Shown piece by piece: positions 1 through 8,436 of a stretch of 58,750 nucleotides of DNA; positions within the stretch are counted from its first letter, which is position 1; each line of letters begins with the position of its first letter. A program made the translations under genes and the position numbers. Source of the DNA: an uncultured Pelagibacteraceae bacterium (GTDB lineage Bacteria > Pseudomonadota > Alphaproteobacteria > Pelagibacterales > AG-422-B15); assembly GCA_902527075.1 (NCBI GenBank), contig CABZNM010000003.1, positions 1 through 58,750 of the forward strand, given 5' to 3'. Below the pieces are notes generated by a model. The model was not told the origin of the DNA, searched no databases, and saw only the letters and a program-made list of their open reading frames with translations.

Positions 1-1110
1 ATCAGTCAAAAAAGAAAAACTGGTAAGGAGCTTTCTCGTGATGATTTAATGACGTGGCATAAAATTCTTGGGAAAAATAATGGTTGGTCTGCGCCTAGCT
101 GGCCAAAAAAATATGGTGGCGCTGAATTCACTCCAACACAGAAATATATTTTTGAGCAGGAGTGCGCTAAGGCAGAATGTCAGTATATTATGCCTTTCGG
201 TGTAAATATGGTTGGTCCAGTTATTTATACCTTTGGAAATGATGAACAAAAAAAGAAACACCTTCCAGGGATTATAAGTGGTGATGTATTTTGGTGCCAG
301 GGATATTCAGAACCAGGATCAGGATCTGATCTTGCATCTCTTAAAACAAGTGCAGTAAAAGAAGGCGATCATTATATTGTCAACGGTCAGAAAACATGGA
401 CTACTTTAGCTCAATATGCAGATTGGATATTTTGTTTAGTTAGAACAAATCCAGAAGCTGAAAAGCCACAACAAGGAATATCATTCCTTCTAATTGATAT
501 GAAAACACCTGGAATAACAGTCCGTCCTATTAAACTAATGGATGGATCACACGAAGTTAATGAAACCTGGTTTGATAATGTAAAAGTTCCAGTAGAAAAT
601 CTTATTGGAGAGGAAAACATGGGATGGACTTACGCAAAGTTTTTGTTAGCCCATGAAAGATCAGGTATTGCTGGTGTAGCAAGATCAAAAAAAGCCCTAG
701 AACGTATAAAGCAAATTGCTAGTGCAGAAATGTCTTACGGTGAACCTCTAATACAAGACCCAGCCTTTAAATCAAAAATAGCTAATGCTGAACTTGAACT
801 AAATTCACTTGAATATACTGAATTAAGAACACTCGCTAAAGACTCGGCAGGTAAAGGACCTGGCCCAGAGTCATCTCTCTTAAAAATTAAAGGCACTGAT
901 ATACAGCAAATGGTAACAGAATTAGCAATGGAAGCTGTTGGATATTATGCTAACCCACATCTTGGTACCACTTTAAGCAATGAATACGTCGGACCAGACT
1001 ATGCAACAAATATTTCAGGATCATACTTTAATTTTAGAAAGGCATCTATTTATGGTGGTTCTAATGAAATTCAGAGAAATATTATTGCTAAGATGGTACT
1101 AGGTCTCTAA
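1..1110 (+). CDS. Acyl-CoA dehydrogenase, first of an adjacent pair (5' end outside window)
   Basis: The reading frame is open from base 1, so the start lies upstream of the window; 369 residues are visible. FAD-dependent acyl-CoA dehydrogenases oxidise acyl-CoA to 2-enoyl-CoA. The middle domain shows YSEPGSGSDLA, the FAD/substrate loop, followed by VNGQKTWTT. The C-terminal helical domain carries LLAHERSG and ends with YGGSNEIQRNI. At the place where medium-chain enzymes have their catalytic Glu (YEGT) this protein has YGG, and the usual QxxGGxG FAD motif is not obvious. A second acyl-CoA dehydrogenase that does have QLHGGMG follows after 43 bases. This resembles two-gene heteromeric dehydrogenases acting on bulky acyl-CoAs such as steroid side chains; that function is inference. 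Confidence 0.93.
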   Translation: MSQKRKTGKELSRDDLMTWHKILGKNNGWSAPSWPKKYGGAEFTPTQKYIFEQECAKAECQYIMPFGVNMVGPVIYTFGNDEQKKKHLPGIISGDVFWCQGYSEPGSGSDLASLKTSAVKEGDHYIVNGQKTWTTLAQYADWIFCLVRTNPEAEKPQQGISFLLIDMKTPGITVRPIKLMDGSHEVNETWFDNVKVPVENLIGEENMGWTYAKFLLAHERSGIAGVARSKKALERIKQIASAEMSYGEPLIQDPAFKSKIANAELELNSLEYTELRTLAKDSAGKGPGPESSLLKIKGTDIQQMVTELAMEAVGYYANPHLGTTLSNEYVGPDYATNISGSYFNFRKASIYGGSNEIQRNIIAKMVLGL

Positions 1111-1153
1111 AATTTTTTTGACATTTTAATAGCCAATATATAGGACTACCCCC

Positions 1154-2332
1154 ATGAATTTCGATTACAACGAAGAACAAACTCTTCTTGATAATATGGT
1201 TACTTCTTTTGTCAGAGATAATTATGATTGGGACACAAGATGCTCCATTGTCAAAACGGAAAGTGGATGGAAGGAAGAAAATTGGAAACAATTTGCTGAA
1301 CTTGGACTTTTAGGCGTTCCTTTTGATGAAGCTTACGGTGGGTTAGGTGGCCAGGCAACAGATGTGATGATTGTTATGGAACAGTTTGGTAAGGGTTTAG
1401 TTGTAGAGCCCTACATGTCTTCAATAATTTTAGCTGGTGGTCTTATATCCAAACTTGGCTCAGATAAACAAAAAGATACAATCATCCCTGAAATAATATC
1501 AGGCAATCAGCGTTATGTTTTTGCTTACGCGGAACCACAAAGTAGGTTTGATTTATTTGATGTCAAATGTTCAGCAATTCTTGATGGTGATAATTATGTT
1601 ATCAATGGATTTAAGTCAGTGGTTTTTGGTGCCAGCATGGCCACGCATGTAATCATTTCTGCTCGAACTAGTGGTGATCAAAGGTCAAAATCTGGTATCA
1701 CGTTATTCATGGTTGATATCAAATCTGAAGGTATCACTTTACAAAATTATCCAACGATTGACGAGTACAGGGCATCTGAGATAGTTATTGAAAATTTGAC
1801 AGTATCAAAAGATAATATATTAGGTAGCATCGAAGGTTCTTACGAAGCTATTGAAGAACAGATTGACTTATCAACAATTGCAGTTTGTTCAGAAGCTGTT
1901 GGGATCCTACAAGTATTAAAAGACTCTACTAATGATTACTGTAAAAATAGAAAACAATTTGGACAACCAATTGGAGCAAATCAGGTAATCAAACATAGAT
2001 TAGTTGATATGATGATAGAATACGAACAAGCCAAATCAATATTATACATGGCTGTTACCGCTGATTTATCAGATCCTAATGAGAGAAGAAAAGCTGCTTC
2101 AGCCGCGAAAGCTAGAATTGGTAAGGCTATTAAATTTGTGGGTGAGAACGCTATACAATTACACGGCGGCATGGGTGTTGTTGATGAGTATATGATTAGT
2201 CACTTCTTCAAACGAGCTACCATGATTGGAATTTTATTTGGTAATGTTGATTTTCATATGAAGAGATATATTGAATTAACTCAATCAGATATTCAGTCTA
2301 CCGATGAGTCTGGTGGAATAAGTCTTTCTTAG
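1154..2332 (+). CDS. Acyl-CoA dehydrogenase, second of an adjacent pair
   Basis: A 392-residue FAD flavoprotein of the acyl-CoA dehydrogenase superfamily. The N-terminal helical domain includes ELGLLGVPFDEAYGG. The C-terminal domain has RKQFGQPI near residue 263 and QLHGGMGVVDEY near residue 336, both contacts to FAD. The middle domain has AYAEPQSRFDLFD instead of the usual E-x-x-x-G-S-D loop, so substrate or FAD contacts differ from standard enzymes. ATG start; CDS lies 43 bases after the preceding dehydrogenase on the same strand, so the two are probably co-transcribed and may form a hetero-oligomer. The stop is 9 bases from the stop of the convergent dehydrogenase gene, with no terminator between. 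Confidence 0.92.
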   Translation: MNFDYNEEQTLLDNMVTSFVRDNYDWDTRCSIVKTESGWKEENWKQFAELGLLGVPFDEAYGGLGGQATDVMIVMEQFGKGLVVEPYMSSIILAGGLISKLGSDKQKDTIIPEIISGNQRYVFAYAEPQSRFDLFDVKCSAILDGDNYVINGFKSVVFGASMATHVIISARTSGDQRSKSGITLFMVDIKSEGITLQNYPTIDEYRASEIVIENLTVSKDNILGSIEGSYEAIEEQIDLSTIAVCSEAVGILQVLKDSTNDYCKNRKQFGQPIGANQVIKHRLVDMMIEYEQAKSILYMAVTADLSDPNERRKAASAAKARIGKAIKFVGENAIQLHGGMGVVDEYMISHFFKRATMIGILFGNVDFHMKRYIELTQSDIQSTDESGGISLS

Positions 2333-2341
2333 AAGTTTATC

Positions 2342-3244
2342 TTAACCAGACAGTTTTTTAAAAATGTGAGCAGTGTGCTCTGCACCACTTAACAGAGCTT
2401 TACCATTTTGCATATCTGCAACTTCAGACCATTTATCAGCTAATATATCTGCATTGAGATCATCGCCTTTAAGTGCAATACCCTCAGAGTGAACTATTTC
2501 AGCCTTTGCAAAAACTCCTGCACCTGCAGAAATCATCGCACCATCTGGAGCATTCTCTGATGACATGAAAATTACTGCTGGTGATACTGTTTCTGGTTTG
2601 AGGCTTTCAAAGACAGCATCTGGCATGCCTAAATTTTCAGTCATACGTGTTGCAGCTACGGGTACCAGAGAATTTACTTTTATATTGTACTTTTTACCCT
2701 CAATTTTAAGTGTGTTCATTAACCCGACTACACCCATCTTAGCTGCACCATAATTTGATTGCCCAAAGTTTCCAAAGATACCTGATGATGAAGATGTCAT
2801 CACAATTCTTCCGTAATTTTGTTCAACCATGATAGGCCATACTGCTTTAGTGCAATATACTGAACCCATTAAATGTACGTCTACAACAAATTCAAAATCA
2901 TCAAGTGTAACTTTAGCAAATGATTTATCTCTCAATACACCTGCATTATTAATTAAAACGTCTATTCGTCCAAAAGCTGACATGGTATCTTCGATAAGCT
3001 TATTGACACCAGACTTATCTGTAACACTTGAACCATTAGAGATAGCTTCACCGCCAGCAGCTTTAATCTCATCAACAACTTTATCTGCGGCTTCACTTGA
3101 AACACCAGTACCATCAACGTTTCCACCTAAATCATTAACAACAACCTTAGCTCCTCTTTCAGCCAATTGAAGCGCATGACTTCTACCAAGTCCACCACCA
3201 GCACCAGTAACGATAGCAACTTTATCATCAAAATTAATGGTCAT
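2342..3244 (-). CDS. Short-chain dehydrogenase, MFE-2-like (3R)-hydroxyacyl-CoA dehydrogenase
   Basis: A 300-residue SDR-family NAD(P)-dependent oxidoreductase. The cofactor loop TGAGGGLGRSHALQLAERG is near the N-terminus (about residue 14), followed by NDLGG, the NNAG motif near residue 97, a catalytic Ser, and the Y-x-x-x-K pair in SNYGAAKMG near residue 165. The long NDLGGNVDGTG segment after strand 2 and the extra C-terminal tail are typical of the dehydrogenase unit of multifunctional enzyme type 2 (HSD17B4-like), which oxidises (3R)-hydroxyacyl-CoA. Its position beside two acyl-CoA dehydrogenases fits a beta-oxidation step. The exact substrate cannot be read from sequence. Confidence 0.88.
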   Translation of the reverse strand: MTINFDDKVAIVTGAGGGLGRSHALQLAERGAKVVVNDLGGNVDGTGVSSEAADKVVDEIKAAGGEAISNGSSVTDKSGVNKLIEDTMSAFGRIDVLINNAGVLRDKSFAKVTLDDFEFVVDVHLMGSVYCTKAVWPIMVEQNYGRIVMTSSSSGIFGNFGQSNYGAAKMGVVGLMNTLKIEGKKYNIKVNSLVPVAATRMTENLGMPDAVFESLKPETVSPAVIFMSSENAPDGAMISAGAGVFAKAEIVHSEGIALKGDDLNADILADKWSEVADMQNGKALLSGAEHTAHIFKKLSG

Positions 3245-3255
3245 ATTTATATCTC

Positions 3256-3921
3256 CTAGTTTACTAATTCCTTAAGTTGAGAAAAATCGTTTATAACTAA
3301 ATCAGCCTCATTGTAAATATCTTTGTTATCCGTATACCCATAACTTACTAAAACAACTGGCATACCAGCATCTTTGCCAGCATTTAAATCAGTTGCACTA
3401 TCACCAATCATAATAGAGTCAGAAGTTTTGGTATTTAGTTTTTCACATATATTTAATAAGGGATAGGGATCAGGCTTGCTTTTAGGGAGAGAGTCACCGC
3501 CTACTAAGTAGTCAAACATGTGAAGCACGTTAAGTTTCTCCAATAAAATATTACTTAGACGTTCCATTTTATTAGTACATACAGCAAGTTTTACTCCGTT
3601 ATTTTTTAGAAATTCCAGTACATTTTTTACATTGTTGAAAAGAACACTGTCGTCATCAATGTTGTGTGTATAATGAACTAAGAAGATTTTTAACATCTCT
3701 TCAATTTTTTTTTCGTCATGAGGAATATTTTTATCTACCACTGTTCTTCTTATAAGCTCTCTGGCTCCATAACCTACCCAATTACGTATCTCTTCAAGAG
3801 TAACTTCAGTTTCATTAAGTTCATTAAGCATATAATTAATCGAATTTTTGAAGTCAGGTGCTGTGTCTACAAGAGTTCCATCAAGATCAAAGATAAATAG
3901 TTTTTTATTTTGGACTGTCAT
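3256..3921 (-). CDS. gph: HAD-family phosphoglycolate phosphatase
   Basis: A 221-residue haloacid dehalogenase-superfamily phosphatase. Motif I is FDLDGTLVDT with the nucleophile Asp12 and acid/base Asp14; motif II Thr lies in AVCTNK; motif III Lys in SKPDPYP; motif IV in MIGDSATDLNAG. The cap inserted after motif I and the overall length match Gph, which removes 2-phosphoglycolate. It lies just upstream of the dehydrogenase on the same strand (12 bases) and is divergent from glmU. A related HAD phosphatase such as a pyrophosphatase-like PpaX cannot be excluded. Confidence 0.85.
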   Translation of the reverse strand: MTVQNKKLFIFDLDGTLVDTAPDFKNSINYMLNELNETEVTLEEIRNWVGYGARELIRRTVVDKNIPHDEKKIEEMLKIFLVHYTHNIDDDSVLFNNVKNVLEFLKNNGVKLAVCTNKMERLSNILLEKLNVLHMFDYLVGGDSLPKSKPDPYPLLNICEKLNTKTSDSIMIGDSATDLNAGKDAGMPVVLVSYGYTDNKDIYNEADLVINDFSQLKELVN

Positions 3922-3992
3922 AAAAAAAGTAAGTCTATGTAATAAATTTTTACAGTACTTTTAACACCATATTGTTTATTTTCCACGAATAT

Positions 3993-5297
3993 ATGCAAAA
4001 TATTGATGTAATCATTTTAGCTGCAGGTAAAGGAACACGAATGTATTCTTCAATTCCTAAGGTGCTTCATGAAGTAGGAGGTAAGAGTTTATTAAATCAT
4101 GTAATAACTACCGCACAAAAGATAAATCCAAAAAAAATTCACCTAGTCATCAGTGAAGAGGTTTCAAAAACATATACTAATACAGATAAAAATATTAATC
4201 TTGTAATTCAAAAAAATAGAAAAGGAACAGCTGATGCTATATCTCAGTGCATTCCTTATCTTAAGCAAAATAACAATAAAGTGCTTATACTATATGGTGA
4301 CGTACCATTCATAGATATAATAACGATCAAGAAATTGGTACGTATAAAAAAAGAAGAAATAAAACTTCTATGTTTTAATAAAGAAGAAAAGAATTTTTAT
4401 GGTAAAGTAATTCTTGGTACTGATGGCAATGTATCTGAAGTTATAGAACAAAAAGAGCTTAAGAAAAAAGACCACTTCTTTCTATGTAATGCGGGAATTT
4501 TCTGTCTTTTCTCAAAAGATTTGAAAAAATATTTTCCTTTAATTTCTAACAAAAATAAGAAAAAAGAATTTTATGCAACAGATATCTTTAAAATAGCTAC
4601 AAATAATAATATTAATGTAAAACCGGAGGTCGTCTCTGAGAGTGAAGTTATAGGTGTGAATAATAAAGAAGATTTAGCAACTGCAGAAAAAGCAATCCAA
4701 ATTAAGCTGCGTCAAAAATTTCTAAAAAAAGGGGTGACAATGATTGACCCTGAAACAGTTTACTTATCTTTGGATACTAAAATTGGTAAGGATGTTGTAT
4801 TGCAGCCATTCATATTCATTGGTCCAAAGGTAACTATAGATAATCATACTGTAATTCATTCTTTTTCCCATTTAGAAAACTGTCGTATTGGAAAAAATGT
4901 TCAAATTGGCCCTTATGCAAGAATTAGACCAGGTACACAACTAATGGACGAGTCTAAAGTTGGAAATTTTGTTGAAATTAAAAATTCTAAAATAAACAAA
5001 AAATCAAAAGTTAATCATTTATCTTATGTTGGGGACTCAACCATTGGCCAATTAGTTAACGTAGGCGCCGGTACAATTACTTGCAACTATGATGGATCAA
5101 AAAAACACCAAACAAAAATTGAAGATGGTGCTTTCATTGGTTCCAATTCATCTCTGGTAGCTCCAGTAACGATTGGTAAAAATGCTTATATTGGATCTGG
5201 CTCAACAATTACAAAAGATGTTAAGGCAAATAGTTTAGCAGTTGAACGATCTATTCAGATGTCAGTAAAAAACTGGCCAAAACGAAAGAAAAAATAG
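3993..5297 (+). CDS. glmU: Bifunctional GlcNAc-1-P uridyltransferase / GlcN-1-P acetyltransferase
   Basis: A 434-residue two-domain enzyme making UDP-GlcNAc for peptidoglycan and lipid A. The N-terminal nucleotidyltransferase begins with ILAAGKGTRM and has YGDVPFI. The C-terminal left-handed beta-helix shows hexapeptide repeats, with RPGT, NFVEIKNS, LSYVGDSTIG and GAGTITCNYDGSKKHQT, the acetyltransferase active-site region. An in-frame TTG at 3972 would add seven residues, but the ATG at 3993 fits the family N-terminus better, so I chose it. glmS follows four bases later and the pair forms an amino-sugar operon. Confidence 0.97.
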   Translation: MQNIDVIILAAGKGTRMYSSIPKVLHEVGGKSLLNHVITTAQKINPKKIHLVISEEVSKTYTNTDKNINLVIQKNRKGTADAISQCIPYLKQNNNKVLILYGDVPFIDIITIKKLVRIKKEEIKLLCFNKEEKNFYGKVILGTDGNVSEVIEQKELKKKDHFFLCNAGIFCLFSKDLKKYFPLISNKNKKKEFYATDIFKIATNNNINVKPEVVSESEVIGVNNKEDLATAEKAIQIKLRQKFLKKGVTMIDPETVYLSLDTKIGKDVVLQPFIFIGPKVTIDNHTVIHSFSHLENCRIGKNVQIGPYARIRPGTQLMDESKVGNFVEIKNSKINKKSKVNHLSYVGDSTIGQLVNVGAGTITCNYDGSKKHQTKIEDGAFIGSNSSLVAPVTIGKNAYIGSGSTITKDVKANSLAVERSIQMSVKNWPKRKKK

Positions 5298-5301
5298 TCA
5301 T

Positions 5302-7125
5302 ATGTGCGGAATAATTGGAATTACATCAAATGAAAAAGTATCAGCCAGTATCATAGATGCTTTGAGAAAATTGGAATATCGTGGGTATGACTCAGCGGGT
5401 ATTGCCATTCATGAAATCGATAAAATTTTTCAGAGAAAAGTTAAGGGTAAATTAGAAAACCTAGTTAAATCACTTGAGCTTGAAAAGTCTGATGGAAAAA
5501 CAGGTATAGGACACACCAGGTGGGCAACACATGGTGAACCGTCTGAGAAAAATGCCCACCCTCATTCTTCACCATATGTATCTTTAGTGCATAACGGTAT
5601 TATTGAAAATGCATCTGATTTAAAGAGTCTAGCTGAACTTAGAGAATATTCATTTGAATCTGAAACTGATTCAGAAGTTATAACTGCTCTGTTATCGCAT
5701 TATAGGAAAGAAGGGTACACTCATATTGATTGTGTTAAAGAAACTATCTCAAAACTAGAAGGATCTTATGCGCTTGCAATCATTTTTAGTGATCAAAAAG
5801 AAAGTATATTTGGTGCAAAAAATGGGAGTCCTCTTGTTGCAGGAATAAATGATTCAGGAACTTCTATAGGTTCAGACTCAATTGCACTAAGTTCTTTAGC
5901 TGAAAAGGTGAGCTATCTTGAAGACGGAGATATTGTTGTATGCAATAAAGATATTTTAGAGATATTTAATACTAAAGGTGAAAAAGTTGAGCGTGAATTC
6001 GTTGATATTGGATTTGATGAAACTGATATCAGCAAAGGAAACTTTCAACATTTTATGGAAAAAGAAATACATGAACATCCACAAGCAGTTGGAGAGACAC
6101 TTAAACAATTTATTGATCATGATAAGGGTTTAATCACTGTTAGTGACATTGAATTAGATTTTACTAGTGTTAGTCGAATTCACCTTATTGCTTGTGGAAC
6201 AGCTTATTACGCTTGTCTAGTTGCAAAGTATTATTTTGAAGAATATGCAAGGGTTCCTGTTGAGTGTGATATGGCCTCTGAATATAGGTATAGGAGCCCA
6301 GTTTTGGACAAAAATGCGCTTTGTATCTTTGTAACTCAATCAGGAGAAACAGCAGATACAAAAGCAGCGTTGGATTACAGTAAGTCTCGTGGAATAAAGA
6401 CACTAAGTATTGTAAATGTAAAAAATAGCTCAATTGCAAGAGACAGTGACTTTTGTATTTATACAAAAGCGGGAGCAGAAATAGGTGTTGCGTCAACTAA
6501 AGCATTTACTGCACAACTATCGGTTCTATTATCAATGGCTATTCACCTTGGAACAATGAACAAAACTCTTTCCGAAAATCAAAATAAAGAAATTTGCCAT
6601 GAGATCATGAAAGCGCCAACCTTGTTAGAAGAAGCTATAAAAAGATCTTATAGTCTTAAAGAGACGGCACAGTCTATCATCAATGCAAAAGGAGTAATGT
6701 ACTTGGGAAGAGGAACTTCTTTCCCATTAGCTCTAGAAGGTGCTCTAAAGTTCAAAGAAATATCTTATATTCATGCAGAAGGGTATCCGGCAGGTGAAAT
6801 GAAACATGGTCCTTTAGCCCTAATTGAAAAAGATCTTCCAGTGGTTTGTATTGTTCCACCCGGTGAACTATTTCACAAAACAGTATCAAATATACAAGAA
6901 GTTATTGCTCGAGGTGGTAAGATATTAATGATTACTGATGATGATACTCTTCAATCTGGTTCAGAAAATATATGGCAGGTATTTCGACTGCCTAAATCTC
7001 CAAAATCAATTGAGACCATTATCTATTCTGTTCCAATTCACTTGCTTGCTTATTATACAGCTGTTGAATTAGGAAATGACGTTGATCAACCAAGAAATCT
7101 TGCAAAATCTGTTACTGTCGAATAA
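5302..7125 (+). CDS. glmS: Glutamine-fructose-6-phosphate aminotransferase (isomerising)
   Basis: A 607-residue enzyme, the usual length, converting fructose-6-phosphate and glutamine to glucosamine-6-phosphate. The N-terminal Ntn glutaminase domain starts MCGIIGITS, so Cys2 becomes the nucleophile after Met removal; GHTRWATHGEPS and HNGIIEN follow. Two SIS isomerase domains occupy the C-terminal half, with TQSGETADT, GRGTSFPLALEGALKFKE and the end QPRNLAKSVTVE, the classical catalytic tail. No glmS ribozyme could fit: only four bases separate it from glmU. Confidence 0.98.
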   Translation: MCGIIGITSNEKVSASIIDALRKLEYRGYDSAGIAIHEIDKIFQRKVKGKLENLVKSLELEKSDGKTGIGHTRWATHGEPSEKNAHPHSSPYVSLVHNGIIENASDLKSLAELREYSFESETDSEVITALLSHYRKEGYTHIDCVKETISKLEGSYALAIIFSDQKESIFGAKNGSPLVAGINDSGTSIGSDSIALSSLAEKVSYLEDGDIVVCNKDILEIFNTKGEKVEREFVDIGFDETDISKGNFQHFMEKEIHEHPQAVGETLKQFIDHDKGLITVSDIELDFTSVSRIHLIACGTAYYACLVAKYYFEEYARVPVECDMASEYRYRSPVLDKNALCIFVTQSGETADTKAALDYSKSRGIKTLSIVNVKNSSIARDSDFCIYTKAGAEIGVASTKAFTAQLSVLLSMAIHLGTMNKTLSENQNKEICHEIMKAPTLLEEAIKRSYSLKETAQSIINAKGVMYLGRGTSFPLALEGALKFKEISYIHAEGYPAGEMKHGPLALIEKDLPVVCIVPPGELFHKTVSNIQEVIARGGKILMITDDDTLQSGSENIWQVFRLPKSPKSIETIIYSVPIHLLAYYTAVELGNDVDQPRNLAKSVTVE

Positions 7126-7136
7126 TTTTGAAATAA

Positions 7137-7586
7137 ATGTCGAATATAATTACAGGAAGGTGTCAATGTGGAAATATAGAGATTGAATTTGACAATAAAA
7201 AAGTAATTTCAGCTCATCATTGTTATTGCAAAGACTGTCAAAGATCTACAGGAACTGGAAAAGCAACTATTTTATATATTTCTAAAAAACATTTTTCATC
7301 AAATACTGAACTTAAATATTATGAAAGTATTGGATCTCAAGGGATGCATATACAAAGAGGATTTTGTGAAAATTGTGGATCAGGAATTTTAAGTTTTGCA
7401 AAAGAATTTCCAAGACTTCTTTTTGTAAAGGCCGGTATATTAAATGACTCAAGTTGGATAAAAGTTGAGTCAAATTATTTCATAGATTCTGCAAGTGAAT
7501 GGTCAAAACCTGATTTATCTATTAAGAGTTTTAAAGGGAATCCAAATTTTATGTCTAATATTAAGGCAATTTTAAAATCCCTATAA
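7137..7586 (+). CDS. GFA-family zinc-binding protein
   Basis: A 149-residue protein of the GFA/CENP-V fold family (glutathione-dependent formaldehyde-activating enzyme-like). Zinc ligands are laid out as expected: Cys9-x-Cys11, Cys29-x-Cys31-x-x-Cys34 (HHCYCKDCQRSTG) and Cys77-x-x-Cys80 (FCENCGSG). It lies 11 bases after glmS and is likely co-transcribed. Family members are often annotated as S-(hydroxymethyl)glutathione synthase, but the family is broad and the formaldehyde role is not shown by this sequence. A formate dehydrogenase lies 24 kb away in the same window, which is only suggestive. Confidence 0.85.
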   Translation: MSNIITGRCQCGNIEIEFDNKKVISAHHCYCKDCQRSTGTGKATILYISKKHFSSNTELKYYESIGSQGMHIQRGFCENCGSGILSFAKEFPRLLFVKAGILNDSSWIKVESNYFIDSASEWSKPDLSIKSFKGNPNFMSNIKAILKSL

Positions 7587-7624
7587 TCATTGAAAATAAA
7601 TATCCGTTTATGTAGTATCTAAAT

Positions 7625-8314
7625 ATGACAGCAAATTTAGAAATTAAAGATGACGTTTCAATAATCACTTTAGATGATGGAAAGGTTAATGCTTTTTCAC
7701 CTGATATGATCATGCTAATTAACGAGTTGCTAGATAAAGTTCCTGTTAATAAAGGTTCACTATTAATTGCTGGAAGAGAGGGAATGTTTTCAGCAGGCTT
7801 TGATCTCAAAGTGATGATGTCTAATCCTGAAAATGCTTCTCAAATGGTGAAGTCAGGTTTTGAAATGTTACTTAGAATATTTTCTTTTCCAAGACCAGTA
7901 GTAGCAGCATGTTCTGGCCATGCAATTGCGATGGGAGCTTTTCTTTTGTGTAGTAGTGATTATAGAGTCGGATCACAAGGCAAATTTAAAATTGGTGCAA
8001 ATGAGTTAAGAAACAACATGATTATACCAACACCAATCCTGGAAATTGCAAAATTTAAACTTAATAAAGCTCATAAACAGAGAGCTTTACTTAACGCTGA
8101 AATGTACGCCATAGAGGATGCTGTTGAACCAGGATATTTAGATGAAGTGGTTGCACCTGAAGAAGTATTTAATGTGGCAATGGCAAAAGCAAAGGATTTA
8201 GCAACTTTGGCCCATCCTCAATATCTTGAAACTAAAAAGCTTGATCAAGAAGCAATTCATAAAAAAATAAGTGATGGCATAGGGAAAATAACAGCTTCGA
8301 CAATAATGCCGTAG
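7625..8314 (+). CDS. Crotonase-fold enoyl-CoA hydratase/isomerase family protein
   Basis: A 229-residue protein with the crotonase oxyanion-hole segments GMFSAGFDLK near residue 53 and CSGHAIAMGAFLL near residue 96. KIGANELRNNM supplies one acidic residue in the region of the catalytic glutamates; the second canonical Glu is not clear. It is shorter than typical hydratases (about 260) and lacks a long C-terminal helix region. ATG start; 38 bases after the GFA gene. Reaction (hydration, isomerisation or thioester hydrolysis) cannot be decided from sequence. Confidence 0.85.
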   Translation: MTANLEIKDDVSIITLDDGKVNAFSPDMIMLINELLDKVPVNKGSLLIAGREGMFSAGFDLKVMMSNPENASQMVKSGFEMLLRIFSFPRPVVAACSGHAIAMGAFLLCSSDYRVGSQGKFKIGANELRNNMIIPTPILEIAKFKLNKAHKQRALLNAEMYAIEDAVEPGYLDEVVAPEEVFNVAMAKAKDLATLAHPQYLETKKLDQEAIHKKISDGIGKITASTIMP

Positions 8315-8367
8315 AAACTGAGAAATATGTCTCTTGAAATCAATTTTTAGCATAAAAATCAATCGAT

Positions 8368-8396
8368 TTGACATAGACTCTAGTAATTTACTTTAT
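8368..8396 (+). promoter_or_regulatory. Candidate sigma70-type promoter for DAHP synthase
   Basis: A perfect -35 TTGACA at 8368-8373 is followed after 17 bases by CTTTAT at 8391-8396, a weak -10. The expected start of transcription lies about 35 bases before the DAHP synthase ATG. The region 8315-8436 holds no other gene. The -35 is convincing; the -10 is not. Confidence 0.35.
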
Positions 8397-8436
8397 TTAG
8401 TACTATAAATCCCAAAAAACGAACATTACAAATTAA

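Noticed and set aside
2829..3170. Plus-strand ORF of 113 codons inside the short-chain dehydrogenase gene
   Set aside because: It is antisense to a gene with all SDR motifs and shows no motif of its own.
3972..3992. TTG start seven codons upstream of the glmU ATG
   Set aside because: The extra residues do not fit the GlmU N-terminus, which normally begins a few residues before the LAAGKGTRM loop.
5298..5301. glmS ribozyme upstream of glmS
   Set aside because: Only four bases separate glmU and glmS, and the element is characteristic of Gram-positive bacteria.
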